DNA of 64,000 nucleotides from Acanthamoeba lenticulata (GCA_002179805.1 NAVB01000563.1:1-64000), one strand, 5' to 3'. Shown: positions 1 to 14,400, counted from the stretch's first letter. Translations and numbers: made by a program. Notes: a model not told the origin generated them from the sequence alone.

Positions 1-339
1 TTTTTTGGAGACACGCTTGGATCACGGCTTCAACACTCACTCGCCTATCAACAGCTACTTACAGAAAAGCCCCTTCCAGACATAGGTCTGCAGCTGTGCT
101 CCCCTCTCTTTCAGACTCACGCAACCTTATGTATGTTTGTTGTTGTTGTTGTTGACTGATTGATGTCTCTGGCCAGGAGCGCTTGTACCTCGAGTCGTCA
201 ACAATGAACTACGTTGCTAGCTGGAAGCCCACTCTCTTTCACACCAAAAAGCTTGTGAGCCTTTTGTGTTTCACCTCCTTCGTCTTCTTCTTCTTCTTCT
301 TTTTCTTCTTCTTCTTGCAAGTCAGGTGCAGGCCTTCCT
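1..339. other. Intergenic region with microsatellites
   Basis: No gene is supported here. The stretch lies downstream of LAMTOR4, which reads leftward and stops at 340-342. It holds a TTG-type triplet repeat at about 136-154 and a CTT/TTC triplet repeat at about 283-316. Open frames through it are driven by these repeats and give poly-Phe or poly-Lys. Confidence 0.6.
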
Positions 340-955
340 TCACTTCTTCTTTACCACATAGATCTTGCCGTTGGCGATCGTGACCACGAACGACGTCTGC
401 GAGAAGGCCACTGCGAGTGCAGACAGAGAAGGCCAAATGGTAAGTACCACATAGCCGCGCGGCAGCGCACTTGGGGGAAGGAGGGGGAGGGGAGGGGGAG
501 GCTACACGGGCTGTGCAAGCCACGCCAAAAGAGCGAAAGAGAGCCGTACCGGTGAGTCGCTTGAAAGGCGAGTCCTTGCCCGAATTCTTCACGATGGCGT
601 TGACGTCTTGCAACAAACGCACGATAATGTGCGGAAGATCGGGGTCATCCGCCAGATCACCCGATGACTGCAATCACACAAGCAAGGAGGGAATGCCGGC
701 AAAAAAAAAAATAATAATAATAATAATAATTATTGAGCTAAATCTCTTCGAAGGGAGGGGTGAGGGGCCACGATATATACATACCGACACTACCGAGCCA
801 TCAAGATTAAGCTTAAGGGTTCCCACCTGATCCTCCACATCATTCAGATTGTCCTCCTGCCATTGAGAGATTATGAAAACAGCAAAACTTAGATTCACAA
901 AACAAGTTGCATTTGGCACCAACACGGTCCATTGTTTGCATGTTTGTGGTACCAT
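340..955 (-). CDS. LAMTOR4: LAMTOR4, Ragulator complex subunit
   Basis: Four exons by splice-site reading: 953-955 (the ATG alone), 785-856, 550-667 and 340-410. They join to 264 bases, or 87 residues plus stop; the human protein has 99. The product reads MEDNLNDVEDQVG at the start, then DGSVVSSSGDL, PFKRLT, and ends in VTIANGKIYVVKKK. The SSGDL and PFKRL motifs and the final beta-strand pattern match LAMTOR4. In the family this roadblock-fold protein is part of the Ragulator scaffold that tethers Rag GTPases to lysosomes for TORC1 signalling. All junctions are GT/AG and keep frame. It is divergent from the next gene, with 251 bases between the two ATGs. Confidence 0.85.
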
Positions 956-1206
956 ATTGGGTCTTGATGATTGATCAAAAAAGAAAGAAATAGATTATGC
1001 TCGTACACCCTGGAAAAAGCAAACGAAAATTGTAACCAAAAAAAAAGAAAAGAAATAGTTCCTTCTCATTATTCTCGTGAGCTCGGCCTTGATCTCCCCC
1101 GACCGCACGCGCCGAGCCTCAGCTACCACCGCTCCCCGCCACTGTAGCACCACTTTGGCGCTCACTGTTTATCTTCATCGATTAAAAAAAGACCGCAGCA
1201 AAAGAG

Positions 1207-3194
1207 ATGCGAAGGTGCAGAACTTTTCTTTCCCAGAAATCCTCTCCTCGATCTTACCAGACTCTCATCCTATTGCACGCGCATGTGCCTTCTTGGCACT
1301 CTTCAGATTGGCCAACAGAACAACTACAGGTGGTTTCCTGCGCGCTAGCTTCGTGCGGCAGCAAACGCTGCAGCGCTGCTTGCTTTCGACGTCCACGACG
1401 ACTACGACGACGGGTGGCGATGCTGCCGACCTGGGCGCCCTCAAGGCCGAGCTCAGGGCGGCCGAGGCGCGGGTGGCCACGCTCAAGGAGGCGATTGTAA
1501 GCCACAGGGACCCCAGCAAGAAGAAGAGCATTCTGGTGCTGGGCGCCGGCCGGTCGTCGTCCTTCCTCATCAACTACCTGCTGGCCCACGCCGGACGGGA
1601 GCGATGGGCGGTCAAGGTGGGCGACGAAAACGAGCAGGCGGCGCGCCGCAAGGTGGGGGACCACCCCGACGGCACGTCTTTCCGGTTCGACATCAACAAC
1701 GCGCGGCAGCGCGAGGAGGAGATCCGGCGGGCCGACGTGGTGGTGTCCCTCTTGCCGGCCTTCATGCACCCGGTCGTCGCCGCCGAGTGCATCAAGCACG
1801 GCGCCCACATGGTGACGGCCTCTTACGCGGCCGCCCTGCGTCCCTTGGACGAGCAGGCTCAGCGCGCGGGCGTGAGCCTCCTCATGGAGTGCGGCCTCGA
1901 CCCGGGCATCGACCACATGTCGGCCATGGAGGTCATTGACGCCATTAAGCGCGAGGGCGGCCAGCTCCGGGCCTTCCGCTCCTATACGGGCGGCCTCGTC
2001 GCGCCCGAGTCCGACGACAACCCGTGGGGTTACAAGTTCAGTTGGAACCCGCGCAACGTCGTAGTAGCCGGCCAAGGCGTGAGCCAGTACCTCCACAGCG
2101 GCGCCCTCAAATTCGTGCCCTACCACCAGCTCTTCCGCCGCGCCGAGCAGATCTCCGTCCCGGGCCACGGCACCTTCGAGGGCTACCCCAACCGCGACTC
2201 CCTCTCCTACCGGCACATCTACGGCATCCCGGACTGCCCCACCGTTCTCCGCGGTTTCCCTCTCCCGCCTTTTTTCCGCGCGCGCATGCACCGCACACGC
2301 CCATCGCTCAGGAACCGGCTGACGAGATCTCTGCGCGCTGGCTCCAACAGGCACACTGCGCAAGCCTGGCTACTGCGCGGCGTGGAACGTGTTTGTGCAA
2401 CTGGGCATGACCGACGACACCTACACGATTGAGAACACTGATGCCCTCACCTACCGCGATTTCCTAAGCTCGTTCCTGCCTTATCGGCCGCACGACACAG
2501 TGGAACTCAATCTGGCGCACTACCTCGGCCTCGAGCTCGACTCACCCGAGATGCAGAAGCTCGCGTGGTGCGTCTTCCTCCTTTTTTCTTGCGTTTCTGC
2601 AGGGCCCTGGCCCCTTCTTAGAGCTGCTGCGACCTTTTTTTAAAACTTGTGTTGCTGTCGTGATGGTGCAGGCTGGGCCTATTTGGTGAGCAGAAGATCA
2701 CGCTTAAGTCGGCCACGCCGGCTCAGGTGCTCCAGCAGATCCTCGAGAACAAGTGGGCGCTGAAGGAGGGCGAAAAGGACATGATCGTCATGTATCACCA
2801 CTTTGTCTATGCTGACAAGCACGGTATGAACCTCGAGGATTCGAAGCTTTGGGGGGGAGATGGGAGGAGGCAGCAGCATTGGGAGACTGACGACGTGAAC
2901 AACGAAATGCTCTCTGTCACTGGTGCGCGTGGGCGGAGGGAAACAGGGGTGCTCAAGGAGACGAAGAGCAGTCTCATGGTTAAGGGCGACGGTACGGACC
3001 TGGGCACGGCCATGGCCAAGACGGTGGGCCTGCCGCTAGCCGTCGCCACACGCATGGTGGCTACCGAACAGCTCAAGGGAAAGACTGGAGTGCATGTGCC
3101 CACGCAACCCGAGCTCTACGAGCCCATTCTGCGCGAGCTGGAGAAAGACCACGACATCGTCTTCGCGCACCAGCACAACACCCTCGCCCACTGA
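1207..3194 (+). CDS. Saccharopine dehydrogenase, mitochondrial form
   Basis: Lysine catabolism enzyme predicted to convert saccharopine to glutamate and aminoadipate semialdehyde. Proposed exons are 1207-1214, 1307-2253, 2351-2567, 2672-2823 and 2947-3194, giving 523 residues in one frame. The start begins MRRLANRTTT and continues Arg/Ser/Thr-rich without acids, like a mitochondrial presequence. A Rossmann motif VLGAGRSS follows. Other family motifs are MECGLDPGIDHMSAM, the substrate-binding SYTGGL, NPWGYKFSW, and MAKTVGLPLA near the C terminus. It corresponds to the saccharopine dehydrogenase half of AASS and is not fused to the ketoglutarate reductase half. An earlier open start at 1077 is GTG, so the 8-base first coding exon is preferred. 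The last intron (2824-2946) is a multiple of three and stays open; removing it restores normal family spacing. Confidence 0.85.
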
Positions 3195-3310
3195 AGGGAC
3201 GGGAGTGTGCGTTTTACATTTCGCGCGAAGAAGAAGAAGAAGAAACAAAAAATCTTGAAGGAAAAGGCGAATTGCGCGAACTTGGATTGGAACACATTAT
3301 TGGGCGAGAG

Positions 3311-4036
3311 ATGGCGACGGCAGGCAAGCAAGCAATCCCAGGGAGCGATAGGCTCAATGCGGCGGTGGGCTTCATAAATCAGATCGAACCACGCCGCTTG
3401 GTGCAGCTCCTGACGCGAGTTGTTCGCGGCTTGCACATCAAGAACAGCCGACCCTTCAATGCGACGGAGGAGGAGCAGTTGCAGAAGGTGTTTGGCTTTA
3501 GCGCGTCTGACCTGCAGCTCGTCATCGACTCGTGCTCCTTCATTTTCGAGCGTGCTGCCTACTTCTCGCTCTCGCCTGCTCGCCTGGCCAACGAGCTCAA
3601 CCAATCGCTCTCGTCACCCGCGCTCGAAGATGACCAAGCGGCTGCGTTCAAGCATGTGTGGGAGCACGAGCGAGAGGGCTTGCTCGAGAAGCTGAAGCTC
3701 CATTCGCTCAGCCCACAGCAGCTTGACAAGATCCACTGGCGATTGCAGCTCGTTGTGCCTCCTCCAAGTACTCTCGGAGGCGGCCAAGACTCCACCACCG
3801 GCGCGCCGGCCCAACAACCACAAGGAGCCGCAAAGAAGAAGGGTGGCGACACGACCAAGCAGCATCCCATCCCTCAGCCAAGCGCCATCTTCCAGCTGAG
3901 GGTCAAGAATGCCAATGGAGTGAATGAAGACGGCAAGGACGAGGAAATGGTCAACGTGGAGTTCAATCACGCCGAACTGTACAGCTTCTTCACCAAGTTG
4001 GAGGCCATCCAAGAGCAACTCGATGCTCTGGGCTAA
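3311..4036 (+). CDS. COMMD10: COMMD10, COMM-domain protein
   Basis: Single exon of 241 residues starting at the first in-frame ATG; an upstream open start at 3272 is TTG. The N-terminal helical part contains LLTRVVRGLHIK and FGFSASDLQLVIDSCSFI, and the C-terminal COMM domain runs from WRLQLVV through VNVEFNHAELYSFFTKLE to IQEQLDALG at the end. The order and the last 20 or so residues match COMMD10, a subunit of the Commander complex used in endosomal recycling. A Pro/Gln/Lys-rich stretch at about residues 155-185 splits the COMM domain between its first strand and the following strand and is not expected in animals. Its stop faces the stop of the ubiquitin-eL40 gene about 230 bases away. Confidence 0.85.
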   Translation: MATAGKQAIPGSDRLNAAVGFINQIEPRRLVQLLTRVVRGLHIKNSRPFNATEEEQLQKVFGFSASDLQLVIDSCSFIFERAAYFSLSPARLANELNQSLSSPALEDDQAAAFKHVWEHEREGLLEKLKLHSLSPQQLDKIHWRLQLVVPPPSTLGGGQDSTTGAPAQQPQGAAKKKGGDTTKQHPIPQPSAIFQLRVKNANGVNEDGKDEEMVNVEFNHAELYSFFTKLEAIQEQLDALG

Positions 4037-4065
4037 TCTCTTCTTCTTCTCTCTCTCTCCCTCGT

Positions 4066-4071
4066 AATAAA
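4066..4071 (+). terminator. Candidate polyadenylation signal
   Basis: AATAAA lies 30 bases after the COMMD10 stop codon, following a pyrimidine-rich CT stretch. This is the right place for a eukaryotic 3'-end signal, but it was read by eye only. Confidence 0.5.
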
Positions 4072-4265
4072 ATCCAGCAAAAAAGCAACGCAAAAATGCC
4101 TGTTCCACAGGAATGCAGCGTCTCTAGGCTCAACTTTTGCTGGGATGCCGCCACTCGCGCGCGCGGGAGGTAGGAGCTAAGAGTAGGAGCGAAAAAAAAA
4201 GAGGCTAAAGGGGTCACTATATACGTGTAATGTATACGGGCGCAAACACGCATAACGCACAGAGC

Positions 4266-7384
<3,119 letters not shown>

Positions 7385-7556
7385 GGTCTGTCTCCTCTCT
7401 CTCTCTCTCTCTTGCCAAGTCGGAAACAAAATCGAGCTGTTGTTTGAATCTGATTTTTGGCGTTTATTGTTTAGTTTTCCCGCCAAAAACTCGGCCGTTT
7501 GTTTTCTTCTATCTGAATCTTTATCGCTTAAATTTTGTTTTTTTAACTTCTGGCGC

Positions 7557-8919
7557 TCACTCTACTCGCTTGGCGCGCCCGACGAAGGTCTTCATGCCAT
7601 AGAAAGCACCAAGAGCTCCAGCAAACCGGTCCACGAGCCACGTGGGAGTGAGGAAGCGCAGGAGGAAAACAAGCCAGAACGTGGGATAAATCACCACCAT
7701 CTCCTCGCGTAGGATAATGGCCTCCAGGACCCGCTGCGCCGCACAGCCTTGCTTGAGCACCGGGAGAAAGATGCGGCTATACCATGGGATTTGCACACCT
7801 GCGAACATGTCTGCTCCCGAGCCCCTCACAAGCACAGAATTACTTTTCCATATCAAGGGTGCCGGCTTCCACCATGAGGAGCATACAGTGGGTGAAAAGT
7901 GTCTCGTACGTACCGGTGTCCATGTGGTAGGGGCACACGAGGGTGGTAGAAACTGGACTACCCTCGCTCTTTAGCTCCATGCGCAGGCATTCCGTAAACC
8001 CAAACGCGCCAAACTTGCTCGCCGAGTAGTCGGTCAGTCGCGCTCCGCCGAAGAAGCCTGTTTTTACAAGGTTGTAGGTGAGGAAAGTTGACCCTAGAAA
8101 GATGCGCTCAAGCGTGCGTCAAGAGGTACCAAGCACAGAGCTAATGGTGACGACTTGACCGGTGCCGCGTTGTTTCATCAATGGGAGGAAGGCCTTAACA
8201 GTCCAAAAGGGCGCCAGCATGTTGACAGCCATCGTGCGCAGCACTTCATCGTCAGTTGTTTCCAAGATGGGCTTCCCGCTCACCACACCCGCATTGTTGA
8301 CGAGCACATCCTGCAAGTGCGCGGTGGTCAGTGCACTTAAGCACCTCCTAGCAGCACTCTAGGGCCTAGAAAGCCTACCACTGGTCCGACGTCTTGCAGC
8401 ACTTGCTTGGCGGCGTGGTAGATGGCTTTCTTGTCGGTGAGATCCACAAAATAGGTGTGCACTCGCTCCTTCAGCTCTTCCTCTGCGGAGGAAGGAAAAA
8501 CATGGTTAAAATAGCATAGTGCAAATAAGAAAATACTAATATATAGAAATATATTATAATTGATATTGAACTCTAGGGTGTGGATGGCAGAATGTACCAG
8601 CGTTATGGAGGCCGATGCTGTCAATGTCCCATATCACAACCGTGGCGCCGAGAGTGTGCATCTGTCGAGCCAGGTGGCGGCCAAGTCCATTGGCTCCTCC
8701 GGTAATGAGCGCAACGCTGCCCCGAAGGGCGACTCGGCTGCGCCACCGCAGCAGGACCAGTCGCAGCACGTGTGCGAAGGCCACCAACAGCGCCGCTACT
8801 AGCACCAGCACGAGCGCAGCCTTGACGACGAGTTGCGTATTGAGCATCATCGTCATGTGCCGCCAGCACCCGGCCGTGGCGGTCTGTTGCGCAGTCCCTT
8901 GGAGCTGGTCCAGCTGCAT
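7557..8919 (-). CDS. SDR16C-like short-chain dehydrogenase
   Basis: Five exons (8598-8919, 8379-8482, 8130-8310, 7914-8057, 7557-7810) join to 334 residues with consistent phases. A hydrophobic helix rich in Leu, Val and Ala near the N terminus suggests a membrane anchor. The NAD(P)-binding motif is TGGANGLG, followed by NNAG, the ISS motif with catalytic Ser, and YSASK with catalytic Tyr and Lys. PYHMDT-DMFAGV after the catalytic part and the C-terminal hydrophobic segment are typical of the SDR16C group, which includes RDH10, retinol dehydrogenase-like enzymes and DHRS proteins. Expected location is the ER membrane or lipid droplets, acting on retinoid or lipid alcohols; the true substrate cannot be read from sequence. 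ATG at 8919 is the first in frame; a later ATG (MTMMLN) is possible. Confidence 0.85.
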
Positions 8920-9287
8920 TAGGGAAGTGTGTTGTGTGGAGGGGGTGGTGAAGGGCAGAAACAAGAAACACCACTGAGCACGTCACATAAACATTAACTG
9001 GAAGCTCCGGCCTTCGGTTTATGTGTTCGCCTTGTTCTCATCTTTGGTTGAAGACTTCATACTCCGCCCAATCACTTGGGAGTGTTAGGATGTACCTCCC
9101 GGCAACTCTGTGAATTTAAATTTTAATTAGGCAGGTTGCTGCCAAGAAGGGCTCCGCATTTCAGAAGGGATTACTTGAGCGGCGAACAAAACTTGGGTGC
9201 ATCCGCTCTTCGTCTCTGCGGTGGGCGGCACGCCAGCAGAAAATGGCAAATTTTCAAGGACAAGATTTTGTTTGTTTCAAGCTGACG
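8920..9287. other. Intergenic region, SDR promoter side
   Basis: No gene is supported. It should hold the promoter of the leftward-reading SDR gene and the 3' end of the next leftward gene, which stops at 9288. An AT-rich patch (TTTAAATTTTAATTA) lies near 9115-9129. No clear TATA box is seen close to the SDR start. Confidence 0.5.
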
Positions 9288-10812
9288 TCACTGGCCCCCT
9301 CTGGGTTCCACAGGAACAGCACCGGGACGATCGTCCAGAACATTCAGCAGCTGCTCAAGCCACAGGTCATCTGCACTCGGTGATGCCTGCGGGCCGCTGG
9401 ATTGAGGAGCTGCTGATTGTTTCTCAGTTGCTGGTGCAGGCGAAGGCGTGCCAGAGACCACAAAGGGAGGCATAGAAGCATGATTGGCTAAGAACACGCT
9501 CTTGAGCTCTTCCCATTCGTTGACTTCATTTTGTCGCACATCTGCCCCAAGCAAGGTGAAGCCCACTCCAGGTAAGAAGTGAAAGTACAACCCGGCCAGA
9601 TAGTACAACCTACCTTGGATGGGCGCTGACCACTGATCTTCCCCCAGTATACTATCTATACAACACAAAATGTAGGACATCTGCAGGTTGTGAATGCGCT
9701 GGCTGGTACGCTGATCAGTGAAGCCATGCGGAGGCGCACCTGGTTGTTGTTACTATTAAAGACTTGCAGTCGAGTCGAAAGCAGGGTGCAGCCTCCGCTT
9801 GCGTTCTCTACCTGTGGACACCAGCGGATGATGCGGCTCCACCCAGCACCTGAGAGTCTTTCAACCATGATCCACAAGTGGCACATACAGAGTCAGTGCG
9901 GACCTTTCTTGGGTCGGGCAGAGGGGGCTGAACGTGCTTCATCTCGCGGCCGGCTTGCAAGATGGCGTACTTGTCAAGCCTAGACACAACCAACAAGCTC
10001 CTCCGGGATAAGATCTCGCCCTGTGATTGCTGCGTTAACTTCAGCAGTCCGGACGGGGCTGGAGAACGGCGTGACGTACCGAGTTGGAAAACCCAAGAAT
10101 GTGGAGGAGCGGCTGGTTGACTGAAACGATGCTTGAGTCCAGAGTGGCATTGGTCACCTGGACCACCATAAGTGGTTGTCTGATAACGATTGCCATCAGA
10201 GGTGGAAGGAGCAAAGATGAGAGTGGCGAACGGGCACCGTAGATTGTTTACAACAAACTGATGTTGTGGTATATGGAGGTGATGAAGGAAGGGAAAGGCC
10301 ACCAGAATCCCCGTGTAGGAATTCTTGACGCCTTGCTCTGCTGGTGATGAAGGCGGAGGGCTGCTCGTCCGTGAATCTGAGGAAGGGGACCTATCTCGTC
10401 CCTCAAGCAAGCTCAAGCGTCGCTGAAGGTCATCCATCGCTGAGCAAAGTTGCTTCAACTCCTTCTTTTGCCTCTTCGTGCTTTTCAGACTCTGTTCCTT
10501 AAGCTCGGTGACTTCGGAGAGAAGCACACTCACCGTGCTTGTCCAGCCAGAGCGCTTCCGCTTGGGCGACGATGTTGTTGCTCGGGGTGGCGAGGTACAG
10601 GACTGTGTTGTGTCAACCGGAGAAAATGGGGTCCGCGGCTCATCTCTACCTGGTGTCCCTCCCATGTCCCTGTTGGCACAATGCCCACATGGCCTGCACG
10701 TCGACAGGCGCCGTGTATCAACCAGTGCTCCATCAAATCCAGCTTGAGTGCTTTTTCAAGGATACTCAACGCACCCACGAGTGTTGGCAAGTTTGCAGGC
10801 AGGGCAGTTCAT
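9288..10812 (-). CDS. Unrecognised coiled-coil protein with CxxC motifs
   Basis: Not recognised. Exons are only partly resolved. A possible start at 10812 reads MNCPACKLANT; a further exon contains CRPCGHC, so the N terminus may bind zinc. Next comes a Ser/Pro-rich, basic stretch (SSPKRKRSG) and a strong coiled-coil-like helix from about 10560 to 10390 with LLSEVTELKEQS and LQRRLSLLEG. A second CATCGSW pair lies near 9860. After an intron a helical segment contains QRIHNLQMSYILCCIDSIL (about 9710-9640), and the C-terminal exon from DVRQNEVNEWEELKSVFL ends in a Pro/Ser-rich tail. The basic region plus coiled coil and Cys pairs would suit a nuclear DNA-binding protein, but this is a guess. The exact start and several introns are uncertain. 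Confidence 0.45.
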
Positions 10813-11050
10813 GTCAGCAAAGTGTTAGCTCACCATGAGTATCTTTCATCTTCTACTTCGTGTTTCGAGCCCGTGGGCCACACTTACTCCGGGAAGTGCC
10901 AGCCGGCGCTGGAGGGCAAAAAGAAGAAGTCGCTCCAGCTTTGTCGGGCTACCAGGTGGGCCCGACAAACAACGAACGCAGCAACGAATGAAGCCGCGGC
11001 GTTCATGGAAGTATCGCCACGGTCTTCTTTTTTTGAGGTGGTACGCAAAC

Positions 11051-11401
11051 TTGCTCGTCAACTCATACCAGAACATCAGACGCGCGTGGTGTCGGACCGG
11101 TGGCGTGGGCCTCGTGAAGGAGGGCCTCCAGCTGCACCAACACCTCGTCCATGGTCGGCCGCTTGGCCGCCACCCCGTGCCAGCACTTCTTCATCAGCCG
11201 CCCAAAGGCCTCGCCGCCACTGTCGGCCGGAATGAGCGGCCGCTTGCCCTCGAGCACGTCCAACGACACGCCCATGAAGTTGCGCCCGGCAAAGGGCTGC
11301 TTGCGCGTCAAGACCTCCCACATGATGATGCCGAACGCGTAGGTGTCGATCCGCTCGTTGTACTTCTCCCCGCGGATCACCTCCGGCGCTGTTTTGTTGT
11401 T
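11051..11401. repeat. Near-identical 3' segment shared with copy B
   Basis: This 351-base segment matches 41219-41569 with one difference that I can find (g here, a there, in the codon-rich stretch near 11217). It covers the last exon of receptor copy A, a few bases of the preceding intron, and 12 bases beyond the stop codon. Neighbouring parts of the two genes are clearly less alike. Confidence 0.85.
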
Positions 11402-14400
11402 TAAAAAAATCTTCACATGAATATTTCGCGGCCACCACTATTGAAACACACTGCCGCGAACAAAAGAGAACACGTACCGGTCCAGCAGGGCGTGCCGCAG
11501 CGGGTCATGGTGATGTTCTCCTCCTTGATCCGCGCGAACCCAAAGTCGGCCACCTTCACGTTCCAGTTCTCGTCCACAAGCAGGTTCGACGGCTTCAAGT
11601 CCCGATGCACGATCGCCGGCGACAGCGAGTGCAGATACGCGATTCCGACTGCCGCTGATCGTAGAAGCTCAAGGCGGCGCGTCCAGGGCAGCTTGATGGA
11701 GTGGTTGGACAGGAGGTCCTTGAGCGAGCCCTGCTTGACGAACTCGGTCACCACGCACAGGTTGGGCGCCTTGATGCACGCCCCGACGAACAGCACGATG
11801 TTCGGATGGTGCAGCTCCGACAAGAAGGCCACCTCGGCCCGGAACTCGAGCATGCGCCGCTCGTCGAGCTTCTGCTTCACGAACCGCTTCACCGCCACAT
11901 CGACGCCCTTCCACTGGCCACGATGGACCACACCGAAGGAGCCCATGCCGACCTGCTTGCCGAGTGCAATCTCGTTGAAGTCGATCACCCAGCGCACCAT
12001 GTTGGCCGACGTGAGGAAGTTGTCCTCCTTGAACTCCATCAGGCCCTCGCCCACCGTCGTCTCCAGTTCATGCCGGTCCAGCGACCTCTCGCCACGCGAA
12101 TTGTAAGACGACGAGCCCGACCCTTGCGAGCTGGACCGGTCATCGGAGGCCACGCCGCCAAAGAAGCGGGCCTCGAGGCCGCGCGTCTTGACCTCGAACA
12201 GGTCCTCCCCTGAAGGCGAGCCACTGACGTCAAAGCGGCCCACTCGCGCCAGGCGTGGTCTGTCCGCTCTTCCGGACGTGGTCTTGAGCTTGGAACAGGC
12301 CGGGCCGGAGACAAGGATCTGACCGCCGTGAGTCAGCGCTGTGATGCGCGCCGCCGTGTCCACGGCAGCTCCCGAGTACTCCACTCGCCGCGTGGTGGCG
12401 TCGCGCTTGCTGCGCGGGGAGCCAACATGGATGCCCATGCGCACGCGCAGTCCGCGGAACAGCATCCGGTCGTCGGTGTCGCCCCACTCCTCGCCGGCGC
12501 CCGGGTGCTCGAGCAGGCGCAACGGCCACTCGGCCTTGAGCAGCGCCTGCTGCGCCTCCATGCACCACTCGACCGCGTTGGCTACATCCTGGAAAGTCAT
12601 GCAGAACGAGCCCTCGCCGCTGTTCTGGTGACGGCCGCGGGTGAGGAGGGCTTCGTAGCCGCGGTGCTTCTTGAGGAGCGAACGGAGGAGGTCGTTGTGA
12701 AGGAGCGTGGCGTCGCGCATGGCCGCAGGGTCGTGCTCCCAGAGCGAGGCCGCACGCGCGATGTCCGTGAACACCACTGCCATCTCGCCCTCCGGCGGCG
12801 GCACGCCTACGACCGCGACATGGTTGAGGCTCACGTTGAGGCCTGCCGTGCCGCTCGAACTGGTGCTCGAGGTTGTCGCCGACGTCGGCCCGCCCGACAA
12901 GGAAACGCCCGACGACGTGGACGAAATCGAAGTCCCGCCCAGGCTGGTGTGCTCACCCGCGATGGCGGAGAGGCGCGTCATGATCTCGAGGAACGTCGGC
13001 CGGATGGCTGGATCAGCGTGCCAGCAGCTGTTTGGTTATGTGGCCCCAGAGAGCTCTGCATTAGCAGAACAAAGAGAGGAACGGAAAGGATGGGCGAGGG
13101 ACAATACCTGGTCATGAGGTCAGAGTACTCGTGCGGAACGACAAGGTCTTCAGGCATGCGCGGCCGCAGGTTGTCTCGAATGACCGCCACGGCCACCGCT
13201 GCCGTCCTGTCGCCCCCCCCCCCGGTCCCACGCAATGTTTGACTGGTGAGCCCTTCCTTTGCGTCATGGAGCTCTACCCTGAGATAAAGAGATGATGAAG
13301 AGGGAAGCGAACCCCATGCCAGAGTAGGGCTGCTCGCGCGTCATCAGCTCCCACATGATGATGCCTGCGTGAAAGCATGTTAGCTGAGCCCGGATCCTCG
13401 AGCCCTGGGTAAGGGGCATGGTACCAAAGCTGTAGACGTCGGCGAGAGTGAAGTCGACATCGGCAGTCTCGTTGAGCACCTCGGGTGCCGTCCAGTGGAT
13501 GGAGCCGTGGGCTTCGCGCACGGTCGCCTTCTGCACCTCCTCGCGGAACTTGGTCAGCCCAAAGTCGGACACCTTCACGTTCCTGTGCACAAGAATGTAC
13601 GCAAAAGCTGCTCGTTAGCTCCAGTCGCGACTAAAAACATTGGATCGAAACAGAGAGGGGACGGACCACTTGGCGTCGAGGAGGAGGTTGAGGGACTTGA
13701 GGTCGCGGTGCACGATGCCTGACGAGTGGAGGAAGTGCATGCCCTTGGCTGCCTGGTACGCCATCTTCACCTTCAGCTCCATCGGCACCTGCAGCGGATA
13801 AGCCCGGATCAGCATCATACGACATGCACCACAAGCTTATGCTCTATACGAAGGAGGCGGCACCTCAGGGATGAGCTCATTATGCAGCAGCTGTTTTCCC
13901 CAGGACACATTGCATACGTTGTACCGGGTCAGTACAATGGCGGGTAATACTGGGCAAGGAATGAAGGGAGAGGGACCTCGTAAAGGGAGCCGAGAGCCAT
14001 GAACTCCATGACGATGCACATCTTGGGCGGCTTCGTGCACGCCGCCATGAAGAGCACCACGTTCGGATGCCGCAGCGCCGTCATCATGCGCACTTCGTCG
14101 GCAAAGTTGCGCTGCATCTCGCGCGTCACCACGTCCGACGTCATCACCTTGACCGCCACCTCGGTCCCGCGCCACTTGGCCTTGAACACGGAGCCGTAGC
14201 CGCCCGTGCCCAGATGGTCCTCCATCTCCAACTCGTTCGGCGAGATCTCCCAGTTGTCGGATGTCCACTGCCGCCTGCGCAGGACCAGGGCCACGATGAT
14301 GGCCACAGCGAGCAGGAGCGCCACGACAAGCACGACAGGAATGCCCACGCCCAGCCCCACCGCCAGCGCGGTTACAGCGGAGTCGCTGCTTGACGAGCTC

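Noticed and set aside
1077..1206. Upstream open start of the saccharopine dehydrogenase frame at 1077
   Set aside because: It begins with GTG, and the encoded sequence is unlike a start. A spliced ATG at 1207 gives a better presequence.
1254..2363. 369-codon minus-strand open frame
   Set aside because: It is the antisense shadow of the GC-rich dehydrogenase exon, has no domain, and its composition follows from the other strand.
3272..3310. Longer N terminus for COMMD10
   Set aside because: The start at 3272 is TTG; the first ATG is 3311 and fits the family length.
11417..12106. Plus-strand open frames over the receptor kinase and cyclase exons (also 41623-42357)
   Set aside because: They are antisense to well-conserved kinase motifs and recur in both copies only because the copies are paralogous.
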